Numbered from the stretch's first letter, positions 25,440-34,595 are shown. The stretch: DNA of 64,000 nt from Desulfovibrionales bacterium (GCA_007693505.1 REDL01000059.1:1-64000); one strand, 5' to 3'. Notes: generated by a model not told the origin, from the sequence alone. Numbers and translations: made by a program.

Positions 25440-26783
25440 ATGCCCCACATATTCAGTGTTCGCGAGCTGACCCTGGCGGTGAAGGCCACGCTGGAAGGAG
25501 AATTTCCGCTGGTTTGGGTGCGGGGGCAGATCTCCAATCTGGCCCGGCCGGGGTCCGGTCACATCTATTTCACCTTGAAGGACACCGAGGCCACGCTGGG
25601 CGCGGTGTGGTTCAAGTCCCAGCAATGGCAGCCCGAGGCGGTCAGGGAATCCCTGGCCGACGGGCAGAAGGTGGTCTGCGTTGGACGGCTGACCGTGTAC
25701 GCACCGCGGGGAGCGTATCAGCTTGTCGTAGAGATGGTCCAAGACCAGGGGCTGGGGGCGCTGTACATGGCTTTCGAGGCCTTGAAAAAGCGCATGGCCG
25801 AAGATGGCTATTTTGATCCGGCCCGCAAACGGGCCTTGCCGCCCCACCCCCAGAAGATCGCGGTGATCACCGCCCCAGGCAGCGCGGCACTCCAGGATTT
25901 TTTACGTTTGGCCGGAGAACGCGGATTCGGCGCGTCCATCCGCGTCCACCCCGTCCTGGTGCAGGGCGAGCAGGCTCCCGGACAGCTCACCCAGGCCGTG
26001 CAAACGGCCAATGCCCAAGCCTGGGCCGAGGTGATCGTCCTGATTCGCGGTGGCGGCTCCCTGGAAGACCTCTGGGCCTTCAACAATGAGGATCTGGCAA
26101 GGGCGCTCTTTCTCTCTGAAATCCCCATACTCACGGGCATCGGCCACGAGGTGGACACCACTATTGCCGATCTGACCGCGGATGTCCGCGCCGCCACGCC
26201 CAGCCACGCGGCTCAACTCCTGTGGCCGGAGCGACGGGAACTGGCCCAGGCCGTTGATGAGTTGGAAAACCGTCTCCTGGTTGCCACTCGGGCACTGCTA
26301 CGCCGCAAGGAGGACCTGCTCACCGGACAGACAAAAGCCCTCTCCTGGCTCTCACCCAGGGTCCGGGTGTTGCGCGCGGTGGACCAATTGGAAAGACTGG
26401 AGCGGGATCTGGCCCGCTGTGGACTCGCCATGCTCCAGCAGCGCCGCTCTGCGTTGCTCCAGACCCAAACAAATCTGAACAGGACCCTGGATGGCCGGGT
26501 CTGGTCGGCCTGGCAGACACGATTGGATCAATGCGTCCAGCCGCTGCTTGCCTTTGGCAGACAAGCCCTGCTCCGCAGGGAACACGAACTGGCCAAATTG
26601 GAAACCGCCATGAACAACCTTAACCCGGAGCGCCCCCTGGAAAAGGGCTTCTGTCTCGTGCAGTCGGAACGGACCGGCCGCTACCTCAGGGATGCCCGAG
26701 ATGTGCGGGAGAACGACGTTGTGCGCATCATGCCCCGTACCGGTTCGGTCGTTGCCCAGGTTATGGAAACCAAGCAAGAGTGA
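25440..26783 (+). CDS. xseA: Exodeoxyribonuclease VII large subunit
   Basis: Full-length XseA (447 aa). An N-terminal OB fold (about 1-100, WVRGQISNLARPGSGHIYFTLKD) precedes the nuclease domain with IAVITAPGSAALQDFL, VIVLIRGGGSLEDLWAFNNEDLA and GIGHEVDTTIADLTADVRAATPSHAAQL, the catalytic core motif. A long coiled coil follows. With XseB it degrades single-stranded DNA from both ends. No xseB is visible next to it; the M23 peptidase gene follows directly. Confidence 0.95.
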   Translation: MPHIFSVRELTLAVKATLEGEFPLVWVRGQISNLARPGSGHIYFTLKDTEATLGAVWFKSQQWQPEAVRESLADGQKVVCVGRLTVYAPRGAYQLVVEMVQDQGLGALYMAFEALKKRMAEDGYFDPARKRALPPHPQKIAVITAPGSAALQDFLRLAGERGFGASIRVHPVLVQGEQAPGQLTQAVQTANAQAWAEVIVLIRGGGSLEDLWAFNNEDLARALFLSEIPILTGIGHEVDTTIADLTADVRAATPSHAAQLLWPERRELAQAVDELENRLLVATRALLRRKEDLLTGQTKALSWLSPRVRVLRAVDQLERLERDLARCGLAMLQQRRSALLQTQTNLNRTLDGRVWSAWQTRLDQCVQPLLAFGRQALLRREHELAKLETAMNNLNPERPLEKGFCLVQSERTGRYLRDARDVRENDVVRIMPRTGSVVAQVMETKQE

Positions 26784-26805
26784 GTACCACATGCAAGAGG
26801 CAAAA

Positions 26806-27729
26806 ATGAATTGGCAGCAAGGTGTAACATGGCGGATCTGCGCCAAGATTGCCGCAGTGGGGTTATGTTTTTTTCTGGGCTGGCTTAGCGGAGCACCAGC
26901 TCAGGCTCTTTCTCCGGGCCAAGGCCGTGATCAATCCCAGTTCCATCTCCAGGTGCCGGACCAGGTTGGCGTGGGTCTGCCATTCCAGGTTCATTTATCC
27001 GGAGCAAAGCATGTGGAAGAAGTGCATCTGAGCTGGCTGGGCAAGGACCTCCAATTCTTCCCTCCCGGCAACGCCCACTGGGCCTCGGACGTAACCATCC
27101 TGCTGGGCGTTGACCTGGAGACGCCTCCCGGAACCCATCAGCTCACCGGTTTCGTTGTCATGCTAAATGGCCGGCAGTCGTTTCTCCACGAGATTCAGGT
27201 CCAGGCCCGCGCATTTCCGGAGCAGCGCCTGCGGGTCAACCGGGAAATGGTCTCCCCGGACGCCTCGCTGATGCCCAGAATCGAACGGGAACGCCGGGCG
27301 GCTCGGGCGGCCCTTGAGAGGGTGACACCGACAAGGCTTTGGCAGGAGCCTTTTGTGCGACCGGTCCAGGGCAGCGTCTCCAGCGCATTCGGTCTGCGAC
27401 GGTTTCTTAACGACCAGCCCAGGGCTCCGCATCGCGGGGTGGATCTGCGCGGTGCGGAGGGCACCCCGGTTCGGGCCTTCAGCAACGGGAAGGTGGTGCT
27501 TACCGGGGATCATTACTTTGCCGGTCGATCCGTGTATATTGATCACGGCTTAGGCGTGGTGACCCAGTACATCCACCTTTCCGAGATCACGGTCCAGGAA
27601 GGGGATCAGGTTGTCGCCGGGCAAGCCATAGGCAAAATCGGAGCAACGGGCCGGGTCACCGGACCGCATCTGCACTTTGGACTGAGCATTCTCGGAATGT
27701 GGGTCGATCCACTTCCGCTCTTGGAATAA
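26806..27729 (+). CDS. M23-family zinc metallopeptidase, exported
   Basis: A signal sequence spans about residues 10-32 (AKIAAVGLCFFLGWLSGAPAQA). A beta-rich domain follows (about 40-150), then a LytM/M23 catalytic domain. Metal ligands are in HRGVDLRGAEGTPV (HxxxD) and GPHLHFGLSI (HxH), with QYIHLSEITVQEGDQV between. It probably cuts peptidoglycan cross-bridges or activates an amidase in the periplasm. ATG 26806 (AAGAGG upstream) was chosen over 26791. The 220 bases after it hold no gene I can support. Confidence 0.9.
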   Translation: MNWQQGVTWRICAKIAAVGLCFFLGWLSGAPAQALSPGQGRDQSQFHLQVPDQVGVGLPFQVHLSGAKHVEEVHLSWLGKDLQFFPPGNAHWASDVTILLGVDLETPPGTHQLTGFVVMLNGRQSFLHEIQVQARAFPEQRLRVNREMVSPDASLMPRIERERRAARAALERVTPTRLWQEPFVRPVQGSVSSAFGLRRFLNDQPRAPHRGVDLRGAEGTPVRAFSNGKVVLTGDHYFAGRSVYIDHGLGVVTQYIHLSEITVQEGDQVVAGQAIGKIGATGRVTGPHLHFGLSILGMWVDPLPLLE

Positions 27730-27949
27730 TTCGGACTTTCCAGGGCGTCTTCGTTTTCCTCAACGCAGCGCTTCCAGTGCGGTTTCAGGTGCTTTTTTGA
27801 GAACCTTAAGCAGCGTTTTGGCAGCACCGGTCGCTTTTGTCTGAATCCCACTCAAATCAGATGGCAGATCCGTAATTCAGTGTTCACGAGACGGTCAATG
27901 CTCGCTGCCTGGGTGCGCAGTAGGCGAGAAGCTCCGCGGAAAATCGGTC

Positions 27950-29305
27950 TCAATCACCGACACTGCTGACCGCGCGGACGAATGCCGGGCAGGTGAAGTC
28001 CTGCCAGCCCAGGTAGCCGGATTCCACATCCACGACCCAGGCGGAGATGAAGGTTCGTCGGTCCGCGCTCCAGAGCCGCGATTGACGGCGATCGAACACG
28101 GGTTGCAGACAGAAGTCGTCCAGCGGGGCGTCCGGCTCCAGCAGGGTAAGCAGCTCGTCCACCGTGGGCAGACGCCAGTTGGACCGGCCGGCCCAGCCCT
28201 GCCGGTTGAGCTGCTGGATATGCTCTAGGGCCTCGGCCCACTCCATGGGCTCGGCGGAGCCGGCCTGCTGCCAGATCCTGCCCGAAACCGTCTCCCGCAC
28301 CGTTGTCCTCAGCTCCTGATACCGCGTGGCCAGCCGGCGCACCGGTCGCCACACGTCATCCACTCCAAAAGCGTCTCTGGCCGGACGACCGCTGATCTTG
28401 CGCGGCTGCTCACGCAGATCCGGGGCTTTTGCTATCCGATCAGCGGAGCGGGCGTGTTCTTCCCAGCGCATCCGACAAACCGCCTCCCGGTGGCTGCGCC
28501 AGTACGCCTCCATGCTGTCCAGGCCGGTCAGGATCTCGGTAACTCGGGAAAGACGCTGATCCGCTTGCAAAGCCAGGATGCGGGCCATGAACCGGCCTCC
28601 ATCCGCACCGAACTCCCGAAGGATCGGGGACCAATCCGGTTGTTCTCCGGGCAATCTTCCAGTTACCATCCGATACAGAATCACGCCCAGGGCATACCAG
28701 TCCGCGCGCTGGTCCACATCTTCCGGGCGGCGCTCCTGCTCCGGCGGGGCGTAGAACGGGCTGCCGACCATCAATTGGCTCGGCCGGACCTCCGGCTCAC
28801 CACGCAGCTTTGACAGGCCGAAATCCGCCAGCTTCACCCGTCTTTGACCGTCCAGAAGCAGGTTTGCCGGTTTCACGTCCCGGTGCACCAGTCCCCGGTC
28901 ATGCAGTACGTCCAAGGCCGAAGTCGTTTGCCGGGCCACGGTCAGAGCCAGATCCGGACGCACCGGACGACTGGGCTCCTCCACCAGGGGACTTTCACCG
29001 ATCCATTCACCCACGGTGCGGCAATGATACTCGAGAAGGACATACCACTGCGCTCCCTCCAGTCGCTGCCCCTTGAGGCGGACCACATGGGGGTGATCCG
29101 TACCGGCCAGAACCTCGGCTTCAAAGCCGAACCGCCGCTGGATTTCCTCCATGCCCAGCAGATCCACCAGGTGCGGGTGGGGACGCAGCAGCTTCAGGGC
29201 GCAGATTCGACCGTCCAGGGCCGAACGAACCTTGAACACCCGACTCATCCCGCCCTGCCCCAGGAGGCCCAGAATCACATGGCCGTCAATGGCGCGCACG
29301 GTCAC
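27950..29305 (-). CDS. Ser/Thr protein kinase with C-terminal Lcl/DUF1566-like domain
   Basis: Hanks-type kinase domain in about residues 5-270: glycine loop GQGGMSRVF, Lys in CALKLL, catalytic loop HRDVKPANLLLD, DFGLSKL and the activation segment end GSPFYAPPEQE. No transmembrane segment is seen, so it is cytoplasmic. The last 110 residues (WRLPTVDELLTLLEP ... LGWQDFTCPAFVRAV) match Lcl/DUF1566 domains usually found in exported proteins. The gene overlaps the preceding phosphoesterase gene by four bases, an attractive kinase-phosphatase pair. Confidence 0.88.
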   Translation of the reverse strand: MTVRAIDGHVILGLLGQGGMSRVFKVRSALDGRICALKLLRPHPHLVDLLGMEEIQRRFGFEAEVLAGTDHPHVVRLKGQRLEGAQWYVLLEYHCRTVGEWIGESPLVEEPSRPVRPDLALTVARQTTSALDVLHDRGLVHRDVKPANLLLDGQRRVKLADFGLSKLRGEPEVRPSQLMVGSPFYAPPEQERRPEDVDQRADWYALGVILYRMVTGRLPGEQPDWSPILREFGADGGRFMARILALQADQRLSRVTEILTGLDSMEAYWRSHREAVCRMRWEEHARSADRIAKAPDLREQPRKISGRPARDAFGVDDVWRPVRRLATRYQELRTTVRETVSGRIWQQAGSAEPMEWAEALEHIQQLNRQGWAGRSNWRLPTVDELLTLLEPDAPLDDFCLQPVFDRRQSRLWSADRRTFISAWVVDVESGYLGWQDFTCPAFVRAVSSVGD

Positions 29306-30042
29306 CCCCGCAAGTGTCGGGTATTGATTTCCGGAAATCCCGCGGCTTCGATCTTGGCAATGGTTGATTTTGAGTCATAGGGCACGGCGCGCACGTCCAG
29401 CATGATCCGTTCGGCATCCCAGACCACGTACTTGGCCGAGAGAGTTCCGTCCCGGGGTTGGCCCACGCTGCCCACATTGACGATGTATCGACGGTCCCCA
29501 TCCAGCCGAAATACTCCGGGCTCGATTTCATCCAGCGTGGCTGCGCTGCCATTCCAGGAAGCCAGATGCAGCATGTGGGTATGGCCGACAAAACAGACTT
29601 TGCGGGAAAAAGCGGCAAACAGTTTTGGCAGGGTCTCCGGTTCGTACTCAAAGAGGTAATCGAAAGGGTCGTCCGGCGGACAGCCATGCACCGCGAGGAA
29701 GGTCTCTTCTTCCAGGACCACGGGCCAGGTCCGGAGTTCCGCCTGGGTCTCGGACGTCAGCAACCCCAGGGTGATTTCCAGGGTTCTTCTGGTGGTGGGA
29801 TTGAACCAGTCGCGCTTGTCCGGAAAAAGCACGCCCTGCTCATGGTTGCCCTGAATACACCGAATCCTTTCCCGGCGCAGCAGATGGACCACGGCATTGG
29901 GATCCGGCCCGTAACCCACGGCGTCGCCCAGACTGACCACGGCGTCCATGGGTGCTGCTAAGGACTGGACGCGCAGATCTTCCAGAACGGCCTGAAACGC
30001 CTCCAGGTTGGCATGGATGTCCGAGAGTATTGCAAAGCGCAT
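29302..30042 (-). CDS. Calcineurin-like metallophosphoesterase
   Basis: Metal motifs are complete: SDIHANLEA, SLGDAVGYGPDP, GNHEQG, VHGCP and GHTHMLH, the last two near residues 120 and 160. The 246-residue single domain matches the bacterial YfcE/PP2A-like group. It starts upstream of, and overlaps, the Ser/Thr kinase gene. This supports protein dephosphorylation, although nucleotide or diester substrates cannot be excluded from sequence. Confidence 0.88.
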   Translation of the reverse strand: MRFAILSDIHANLEAFQAVLEDLRVQSLAAPMDAVVSLGDAVGYGPDPNAVVHLLRRERIRCIQGNHEQGVLFPDKRDWFNPTTRRTLEITLGLLTSETQAELRTWPVVLEEETFLAVHGCPPDDPFDYLFEYEPETLPKLFAAFSRKVCFVGHTHMLHLASWNGSAATLDEIEPGVFRLDGDRRYIVNVGSVGQPRDGTLSAKYVVWDAERIMLDVRAVPYDSKSTIAKIEAAGFPEINTRHLRG

Positions 30043-30072
30043 GATTGCCGTCTCAATCCGGAATCAGACGGT

Positions 30073-30822
30073 TTAGAGATCCCGGACATCCCAGGTCTTG
30101 CCGTGCAAACGCGGGAAATCCGCGGCCAGCAGCCGGACCAGGCCCGCGGCGGATTCTTCCGCGGTCATCAATTGGCCCTGCTCCTTCCATGGCCGAAACA
30201 CGGCCTGGAGCTGCTCGGCAGCCCCACCAACGGACTCCCGGGCCTGGGACTGCATCCGCGTCTCCACGATACCCGGTCGGTAAACAAGGGAGGTGACCTG
30301 GGGTGCCTCCGCGGCCAGCTGCCGGGCCAGATGTTCCTCCGCCGCCTTGGCCGCGCAATAGGCGGCAATGCCCGGCTGGGTCTTTTCCGCGGCGCCGGAA
30401 CCGAAAAAAACGGCCAGCCCCTCGCTCTGTTCCAGCAGCACCGGCAGGCAGGCGCGAATCAGCTGATGCGCCACCAGGACATTTGCCCGGAATACCGCCT
30501 GAAAGTCCTCCGCCGACAGTTCCCAGACATAGGGTCCTGGGTGCAGAATACCGGCGGCGTGAATGAAACCGTAAAACGAGCCCAGTTCCTGGGCCGCTTC
30601 CAGCATGGCCCGTACGGTGGCGGCACTGGAGGCATCGCCGGCAATATCCCTGATCACGGTGCCCGCTCCACCGCACATCTCCCGGGTTTCCTGCAGCAGG
30701 TCTTCGCTGCGGGCGTTGATCACCAGATGCACCCCCTGCTCAGCCAAGGCCACGGCCAAAGCCCGTCCGATCCCCATGGACGCGCCGGTGAGCAAAAGGG
30801 TCTTTCCCTGTAGTGCGTGCAT
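30073..30822 (-). CDS. Short-chain dehydrogenase/reductase
   Basis: Classical SDR of 249 residues. The cofactor loop is TGASMGIG (about 13-20), the NNAG-equivalent is HAAGILHPGPY and the catalytic YxxxK is YCAAKAAEE with an upstream Ser in FFGSGAA. Arg in NARSEDLL suggests NADP preference. Substrate unknown. RBS GGAGGCGGAAG lies upstream. The phosphoesterase gene follows 30 bases later on the same strand. Confidence 0.88.
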   Translation of the reverse strand: MHALQGKTLLLTGASMGIGRALAVALAEQGVHLVINARSEDLLQETREMCGGAGTVIRDIAGDASSAATVRAMLEAAQELGSFYGFIHAAGILHPGPYVWELSAEDFQAVFRANVLVAHQLIRACLPVLLEQSEGLAVFFGSGAAEKTQPGIAAYCAAKAAEEHLARQLAAEAPQVTSLVYRPGIVETRMQSQARESVGGAAEQLQAVFRPWKEQGQLMTAEESAAGLVRLLAADFPRLHGKTWDVRDL

Positions 30823-31021
30823 GGCTTCCGCCTCCTCATTTTTGCGTTCTGAGTCCTGAATCCCTGAAATGCTATCACCCAGGCTGGGACCTGTCGATCT
30901 TCAGCACGGAAGCACCATTTCCTGACCGTTCCGGACAGCCGGCATTAATCAACAAAACCGCAGACCTGTTGAGAATTGAATTCATTCGACAGTTAATGGT
31001 ATTTTTGTGTACAGAGGCCCT

Positions 31022-31963
31022 ATGGCCCTCTTGCAGAACCCCGCCCGCTACGCTCTGGTCTCAGTGGCCGCCTCCCTGGTGACCATGGTCCTGAAGTTCG
31101 GAGCGTTCTTTCTGACCGGATCGGTGAGCATCTTTTCCGACGCAGCGGAATCCGTGATCAATCTTGTGGCCGGACTGATCGCTTTCTGCGCGCTGCTGAT
31201 CGCGGCACGGCCCGCTGATAAGCGGCACACCTACGGCCACGACAAGGTGGAGTACTTCGCCAGCGGTGTCGAAGGAACGTTGATTCTTGTTGCTGCGGCA
31301 ACCATCTTCATTACCGCGGTGCAACGCCTGTTTGCTCCGGCCCCTCTGGAAAGCCTGGGCTGGGGCATGGGTGTGCTGGCTTTGGCTGCGGCCATCAATC
31401 TGGGAGCAGCCAGGGTCCTGATGCATGGAGCGCGCAAGCACGACAGCATCACCCTGGAAGCGGATGCCAAACACCTGATGACCGACGTCTGGACATCCCT
31501 GGCCGTGCTTGTGGGCATCGGGGTGATCATCATTGCTCCTGAGGAATGGCTTTTTCTCGACCCACTGATTGCCATGGCCGTGGCTGTGAATATTCTGCGC
31601 TCCGGAGTGGACCTGTTGCGACGTTCCTGGAACGGGCTGATGGACCACACCTTGCCGCCCGAGGAAATCCAGATCATCACTGCGGCCCTGCAGGCCCAGG
31701 CCCCGAAAGCCCCATTTCACGGGCTGCGCACCCGAAAGTCCGGATCACGGCGGTTCATCGACGTCCACCTGCTGCTGCCCGGAAAATGCAGCGTTCAGCA
31801 GGCCCACGATCTCTGCGACAAGATTGAACAACAGGTGGAATCGCAACTGAACAACACCAGCCTGACCATCCATGTGGAGCCGATGGAAGATGATGCCTCC
31901 TGGGACGGTCACTGTATCGGCGGCGTGGCCAATGACGGTTCCGACCAAAAGGTCCCCGCATGA
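31022..31963 (+). CDS. Cation diffusion facilitator (CDF) transporter
   Basis: Five to six membrane helices in the first 200 residues, then a cytoplasmic C-terminal domain. Metal-site residues are in SDAAESVINL (helix 2) and DAKHLMTDVWTS (helix 5, HxxxD). HTYGHDKVEYFA links helices 2 and 3. It exports divalent metals such as Zn, Fe or Mn in exchange for protons. ATG 31022 with AGAGG upstream was preferred over a GTG at 31007. The C-terminus ends in a short Asp/Gly-rich tail. Confidence 0.9.
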   Translation: MALLQNPARYALVSVAASLVTMVLKFGAFFLTGSVSIFSDAAESVINLVAGLIAFCALLIAARPADKRHTYGHDKVEYFASGVEGTLILVAAATIFITAVQRLFAPAPLESLGWGMGVLALAAAINLGAARVLMHGARKHDSITLEADAKHLMTDVWTSLAVLVGIGVIIIAPEEWLFLDPLIAMAVAVNILRSGVDLLRRSWNGLMDHTLPPEEIQIITAALQAQAPKAPFHGLRTRKSGSRRFIDVHLLLPGKCSVQQAHDLCDKIEQQVESQLNNTSLTIHVEPMEDDASWDGHCIGGVANDGSDQKVPA

Positions 31964-31989
31964 ACCCAGCCCAACCATTGGAGGATAAT

Positions 31990-32181
31990 ATGGAAGTCGG
32001 TCGAATGATTCAACTCTCGGGTATTCTCGGCGTGCTCGGACTGCTGGGATTCTTCAAACCCATGTTCAGCGCCTTTGCCGCCTTTGCCGCGTTCGGAGCC
32101 TGGGGGGCTCCCGGCCCGCTACGCTACCTCGGCTATCTGGGCTTTCTGGGCTTTTTAGGTATACTGGGCTTTTTCCGCTAG
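31990..32181 (+). CDS. Small glycine/leucine/phenylalanine-rich membrane protein
   Basis: The ATG at 31990 follows a strong GGAGG. The 63-residue product is almost entirely hydrophobic and built of short G-[LF]-x-G-[LF] repeats: LSGILGVLGLLGFF, then AFAAFAAFGAWG, then LGYLGFLGFLGILGFFR. Two membrane helices with packed glycine faces are likely. The composition recalls the N-terminal part of DUF3796-type proteins, but I would not assign a family. It lies between a cation exporter and a DMT transporter with 15 to 30-base gaps, so it is probably cotranscribed. Confidence 0.7.
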   Translation: MEVGRMIQLSGILGVLGLLGFFKPMFSAFAAFAAFGAWGAPGPLRYLGYLGFLGFLGILGFFR

Positions 32182-32195
32182 CCCAACGGTATCTG

Positions 32196-33062
32196 ATGTT
32201 CTGGGCTGTACTGGCACTGGGAACCGCCTTTTTCGAGGCGGTCAAAGATACCTTGAGCAAGCGTCAGCTGGTCCTGGGCGATGAATATCTGCTGGCCTGG
32301 TCCTACTGCGTCTTCGGTCTGCCCCTGACCGGACTGTACCTTTGGTGGGAGGGAATGCCGGCCATCGGCAGCGACTTTGGCTGGGCCCTGCCCGCCGGAG
32401 TCTGCCTGAACATGGTTGCCGTGACGCTGTACATGCGCGCGCTCAAGGCGTCGGATCTGTCCCTGACCCTGCCCATGCTCACCTTCACCCCGCTGTTCAT
32501 GCTGGCGACTTCTCCTGTGATCCTGGGAGAATTCCCGGATCGTCTCGGCGGCCTGGGGATGATCCTGATCATCGCCGGAGCCTATCTCCTGCACCTGGGG
32601 CGAAACCATCGACACGGACTGCTGGACCCGTTCCGGGCCCTGTGGAGCGAGCCGGGCCCGAGGATCATGCTCCTGGTGGCATTCATCTGGAGCTTCACCG
32701 CCAACATCGACAAGGTCGGCGTGACCAATTCCTCGCCGGCCTTCTGGCTGTTCAGCTTTTTCATCCTCATGAGCCTGGGGCTGACCCCCGTGGTTCTGGT
32801 CAGATCCCGACAGCCGCTGCGTCAGCTGCACCGCAATCTGCGCGCTCTGGCCCTGGTTGGCTTTTTCGGCTCCCTGGCCCTGGTGCTCCAGATGTGGGCT
32901 CTGACGCTGACCCTGGCGGCCTATGTCGTGTCCATCAAGCGGATGAGCGTGGTCTTCGGAGTGCTGTTCGGGCACTTTTTCTTTGGAGAGCAGGGCCTGG
33001 CCCGCAGGCTGGTCTGCGCGGCCCTGATGGTCCTGGGCGTCGGACTGATCGCCATGACCTGA
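32196..33062 (+). CDS. DMT-superfamily (EamA-like) transporter
   Basis: Ten predicted membrane helices in two EamA repeats (about 1-125 and 150-285) and a length of 288 residues fit the drug/metabolite transporter family. The second repeat ends with SIKRMSVVFGVLFGHFFFGEQGL, the usual EamA conserved end. Substrate cannot be read from sequence. It starts 15 bases after the small glycine-rich protein and ends 29 bases before pirin. Confidence 0.85.
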   Translation: MFWAVLALGTAFFEAVKDTLSKRQLVLGDEYLLAWSYCVFGLPLTGLYLWWEGMPAIGSDFGWALPAGVCLNMVAVTLYMRALKASDLSLTLPMLTFTPLFMLATSPVILGEFPDRLGGLGMILIIAGAYLLHLGRNHRHGLLDPFRALWSEPGPRIMLLVAFIWSFTANIDKVGVTNSSPAFWLFSFFILMSLGLTPVVLVRSRQPLRQLHRNLRALALVGFFGSLALVLQMWALTLTLAAYVVSIKRMSVVFGVLFGHFFFGEQGLARRLVCAALMVLGVGLIAMT

Positions 33063-33090
33063 AACCCAACCAGAGCCAAAGGAGGTGCCT

Positions 33091-33957
33091 ATGCGCAGGG
33101 AAATCAAGCACATTTTTTCGGGCGAACCGGTAACCGAAGGAGCGGGCGTCAAATTGCGTCGAGTCTTCGGATACCACGAGGCGTCGCTTTTTGATCCGTT
33201 TTTGCTCCTGGACGATTTTCGTTCCGACCGCCCGGAGGATTATCTGAAAGGCTTTCCCTGGCATCCGCACCGGGGGATCGAGACCATCACCTACGTCCTC
33301 CAGGGCGACGTGACCCATGGCGACAGCCTGGGCAACGCCGGGACCATCTCTACCGGGGATGTGCAGTGGATGACCGCCGGCAGTGGAATCATCCACCAGG
33401 AGATGCCCAAGGGTGACTCCCAGGGCCGGATGCATGGATTCCAGCTTTGGGCCAATCTCCCTGCCGCCCAAAAAATGATCGAACCCCGCTACAGGGACAT
33501 TGCGTCCAAAGACATCCCGGAAGTCACGACCAGGGATGGTATACGGATCAAAATCATCGCCGGGACCGTGGGTCAGAATACCGGACCAGTGGACGACGTG
33601 GTCATCAGCCCGGAATATCTGGACTGCACCGTCCCCCCAAAGACGGAATTCGTACATCCCACCCGGCTCGGCCACACGGCCTTGATCTATGTCATTGAGG
33701 GAGTGGGGGCGGTGAACACGACACCCGTGACGAATCGCCAACTTGTCCTGTTTACCGACGGCGACGAGCTGTCGGTTCGCGCCGGCGAACATCCTCTGCG
33801 GTTTCTGCTGTGCAGCGGCAGGCCCTTGGGCGAGCCCATTGCCTGGCGCGGCCCCATCGTCATGAACACCAGGGAGGAACTGGAACAGGCGTACCAGGAT
33901 TTGCGCGAGGAGGTCTTCATCAAGCATCCACCGCGCCATTTAGCGGAAGAAAAGTAA
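33091..33957 (+). CDS. Pirin-family protein
   Basis: Bicupin of 288 residues. The N-terminal cupin has the metal-binding HPHRGIETITYVLQGDVTH and TGDVQWMTAGSGIIHQEMP, the pirin hallmark His residues plus Glu. The C-terminal cupin is degenerate. Bacterial pirins are often quercetinase-like or bind iron; the role here is unknown. AAGGAGG precedes ATG 33091. A 138-bp repeat copy begins one base after its stop codon. Confidence 0.92.
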   Translation: MRREIKHIFSGEPVTEGAGVKLRRVFGYHEASLFDPFLLLDDFRSDRPEDYLKGFPWHPHRGIETITYVLQGDVTHGDSLGNAGTISTGDVQWMTAGSGIIHQEMPKGDSQGRMHGFQLWANLPAAQKMIEPRYRDIASKDIPEVTTRDGIRIKIIAGTVGQNTGPVDDVVISPEYLDCTVPPKTEFVHPTRLGHTALIYVIEGVGAVNTTPVTNRQLVLFTDGDELSVRAGEHPLRFLLCSGRPLGEPIAWRGPIVMNTREELEQAYQDLREEVFIKHPPRHLAEEK

Positions 33958-34095
33958 CAGTCCGTTGAAAAACTCCCAATTGATGCGTCACTGCTCCGGC
34001 ACTTATTTTTGGCAGAGACGCTTTCTCGTATCAGGTGCGAGACTCTCCAGTAAGTGCCGGATTGCTCCTTGCACTTGGAATTTTTGAACGGACTG
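33958..34095 (+). repeat. 138-bp MITE-like palindromic element, copy D
   Basis: Best-preserved copy. It runs from CAGTCCGTTGAAAAACTCCC to TTTTTGAACGGACTG, so the terminal inverted repeats match over about 15 bases. The inner inverted repeat CCGGCACTTA / TAAGTGCCGG is perfect and flanks a further self-complementary core. It begins directly after the pirin stop codon and could act as that gene's 3' hairpin. Confidence 0.92.
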
Positions 34096-34169
34096 GGGCT
34101 AAGGAATTTTTCAACATTCTGATAAGCGGTTTTTCGGGGAGACCCAAGGACACTCTTCGCCAGTTTTCA

Positions 34170-34595
34170 TCAGATACGCCGGATATTGTAAACGGACCGG
34201 CCCTCGGCGATGACCGTATCCGGCGCGTCCGCGGCATAGACCACGGTGGAAACATTGCCGACCCGATTGCCCAAGAGCCTGATCCGGGCGTGGGCGATAA
34301 TGTCGCAGGCCACAGCAGGTTGAAGATAATCCACCCGCAGGTCGATGGTGGCGACCCGGTCCTGGATGCTGCCGGTACTCCAGACCGCGAACCCGCCACA
34401 TGCGTCAATCAGGGCGGAAATCACACCGCCATGCAGCGCGTGACGGCGGCCGTCGCCCACGAGTTCCGGCCTGAACGGGAGCAGCAGACGGCATTGGCGC
34501 TCCCCAAGATCCAGCAGTTGGACGCCAAGGTATCTGTTAAAGGGAATGCCGGTCTCGATCAGTTCTCGAAACGCCTGGAAATCTTCAGGATCCAC
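34170..34595 (-). CDS. PaaI-type hotdog thioesterase
   Basis: A 141-residue single hotdog fold with the family motif HALHGGVISALIDACGGFAVWS, whose HGG-x(2,3)-ALID pattern carries the catalytic Asp position, and VDYLQPAVA. It hydrolyses acyl- or aryl-CoA thioesters. GTG start at 34595 with GAGG upstream. The methyltransferase gene ends 27 bases before it on the same strand. Confidence 0.88.
   Translation of the reverse strand: MDPEDFQAFRELIETGIPFNRYLGVQLLDLGERQCRLLLPFRPELVGDGRRHALHGGVISALIDACGGFAVWSTGSIQDRVATIDLRVDYLQPAVACDIIAHARIRLLGNRVGNVSTVVYAADAPDTVIAEGRSVYNIRRI

Noticed and set aside
23451-25847. 798-residue open frame on the minus strand
   Set aside because: It lies fully antisense to hicA, proS and part of xseA. 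The plus-strand proteins have strong family motifs and ribosome binding sites, and this frame does not resemble any protein.
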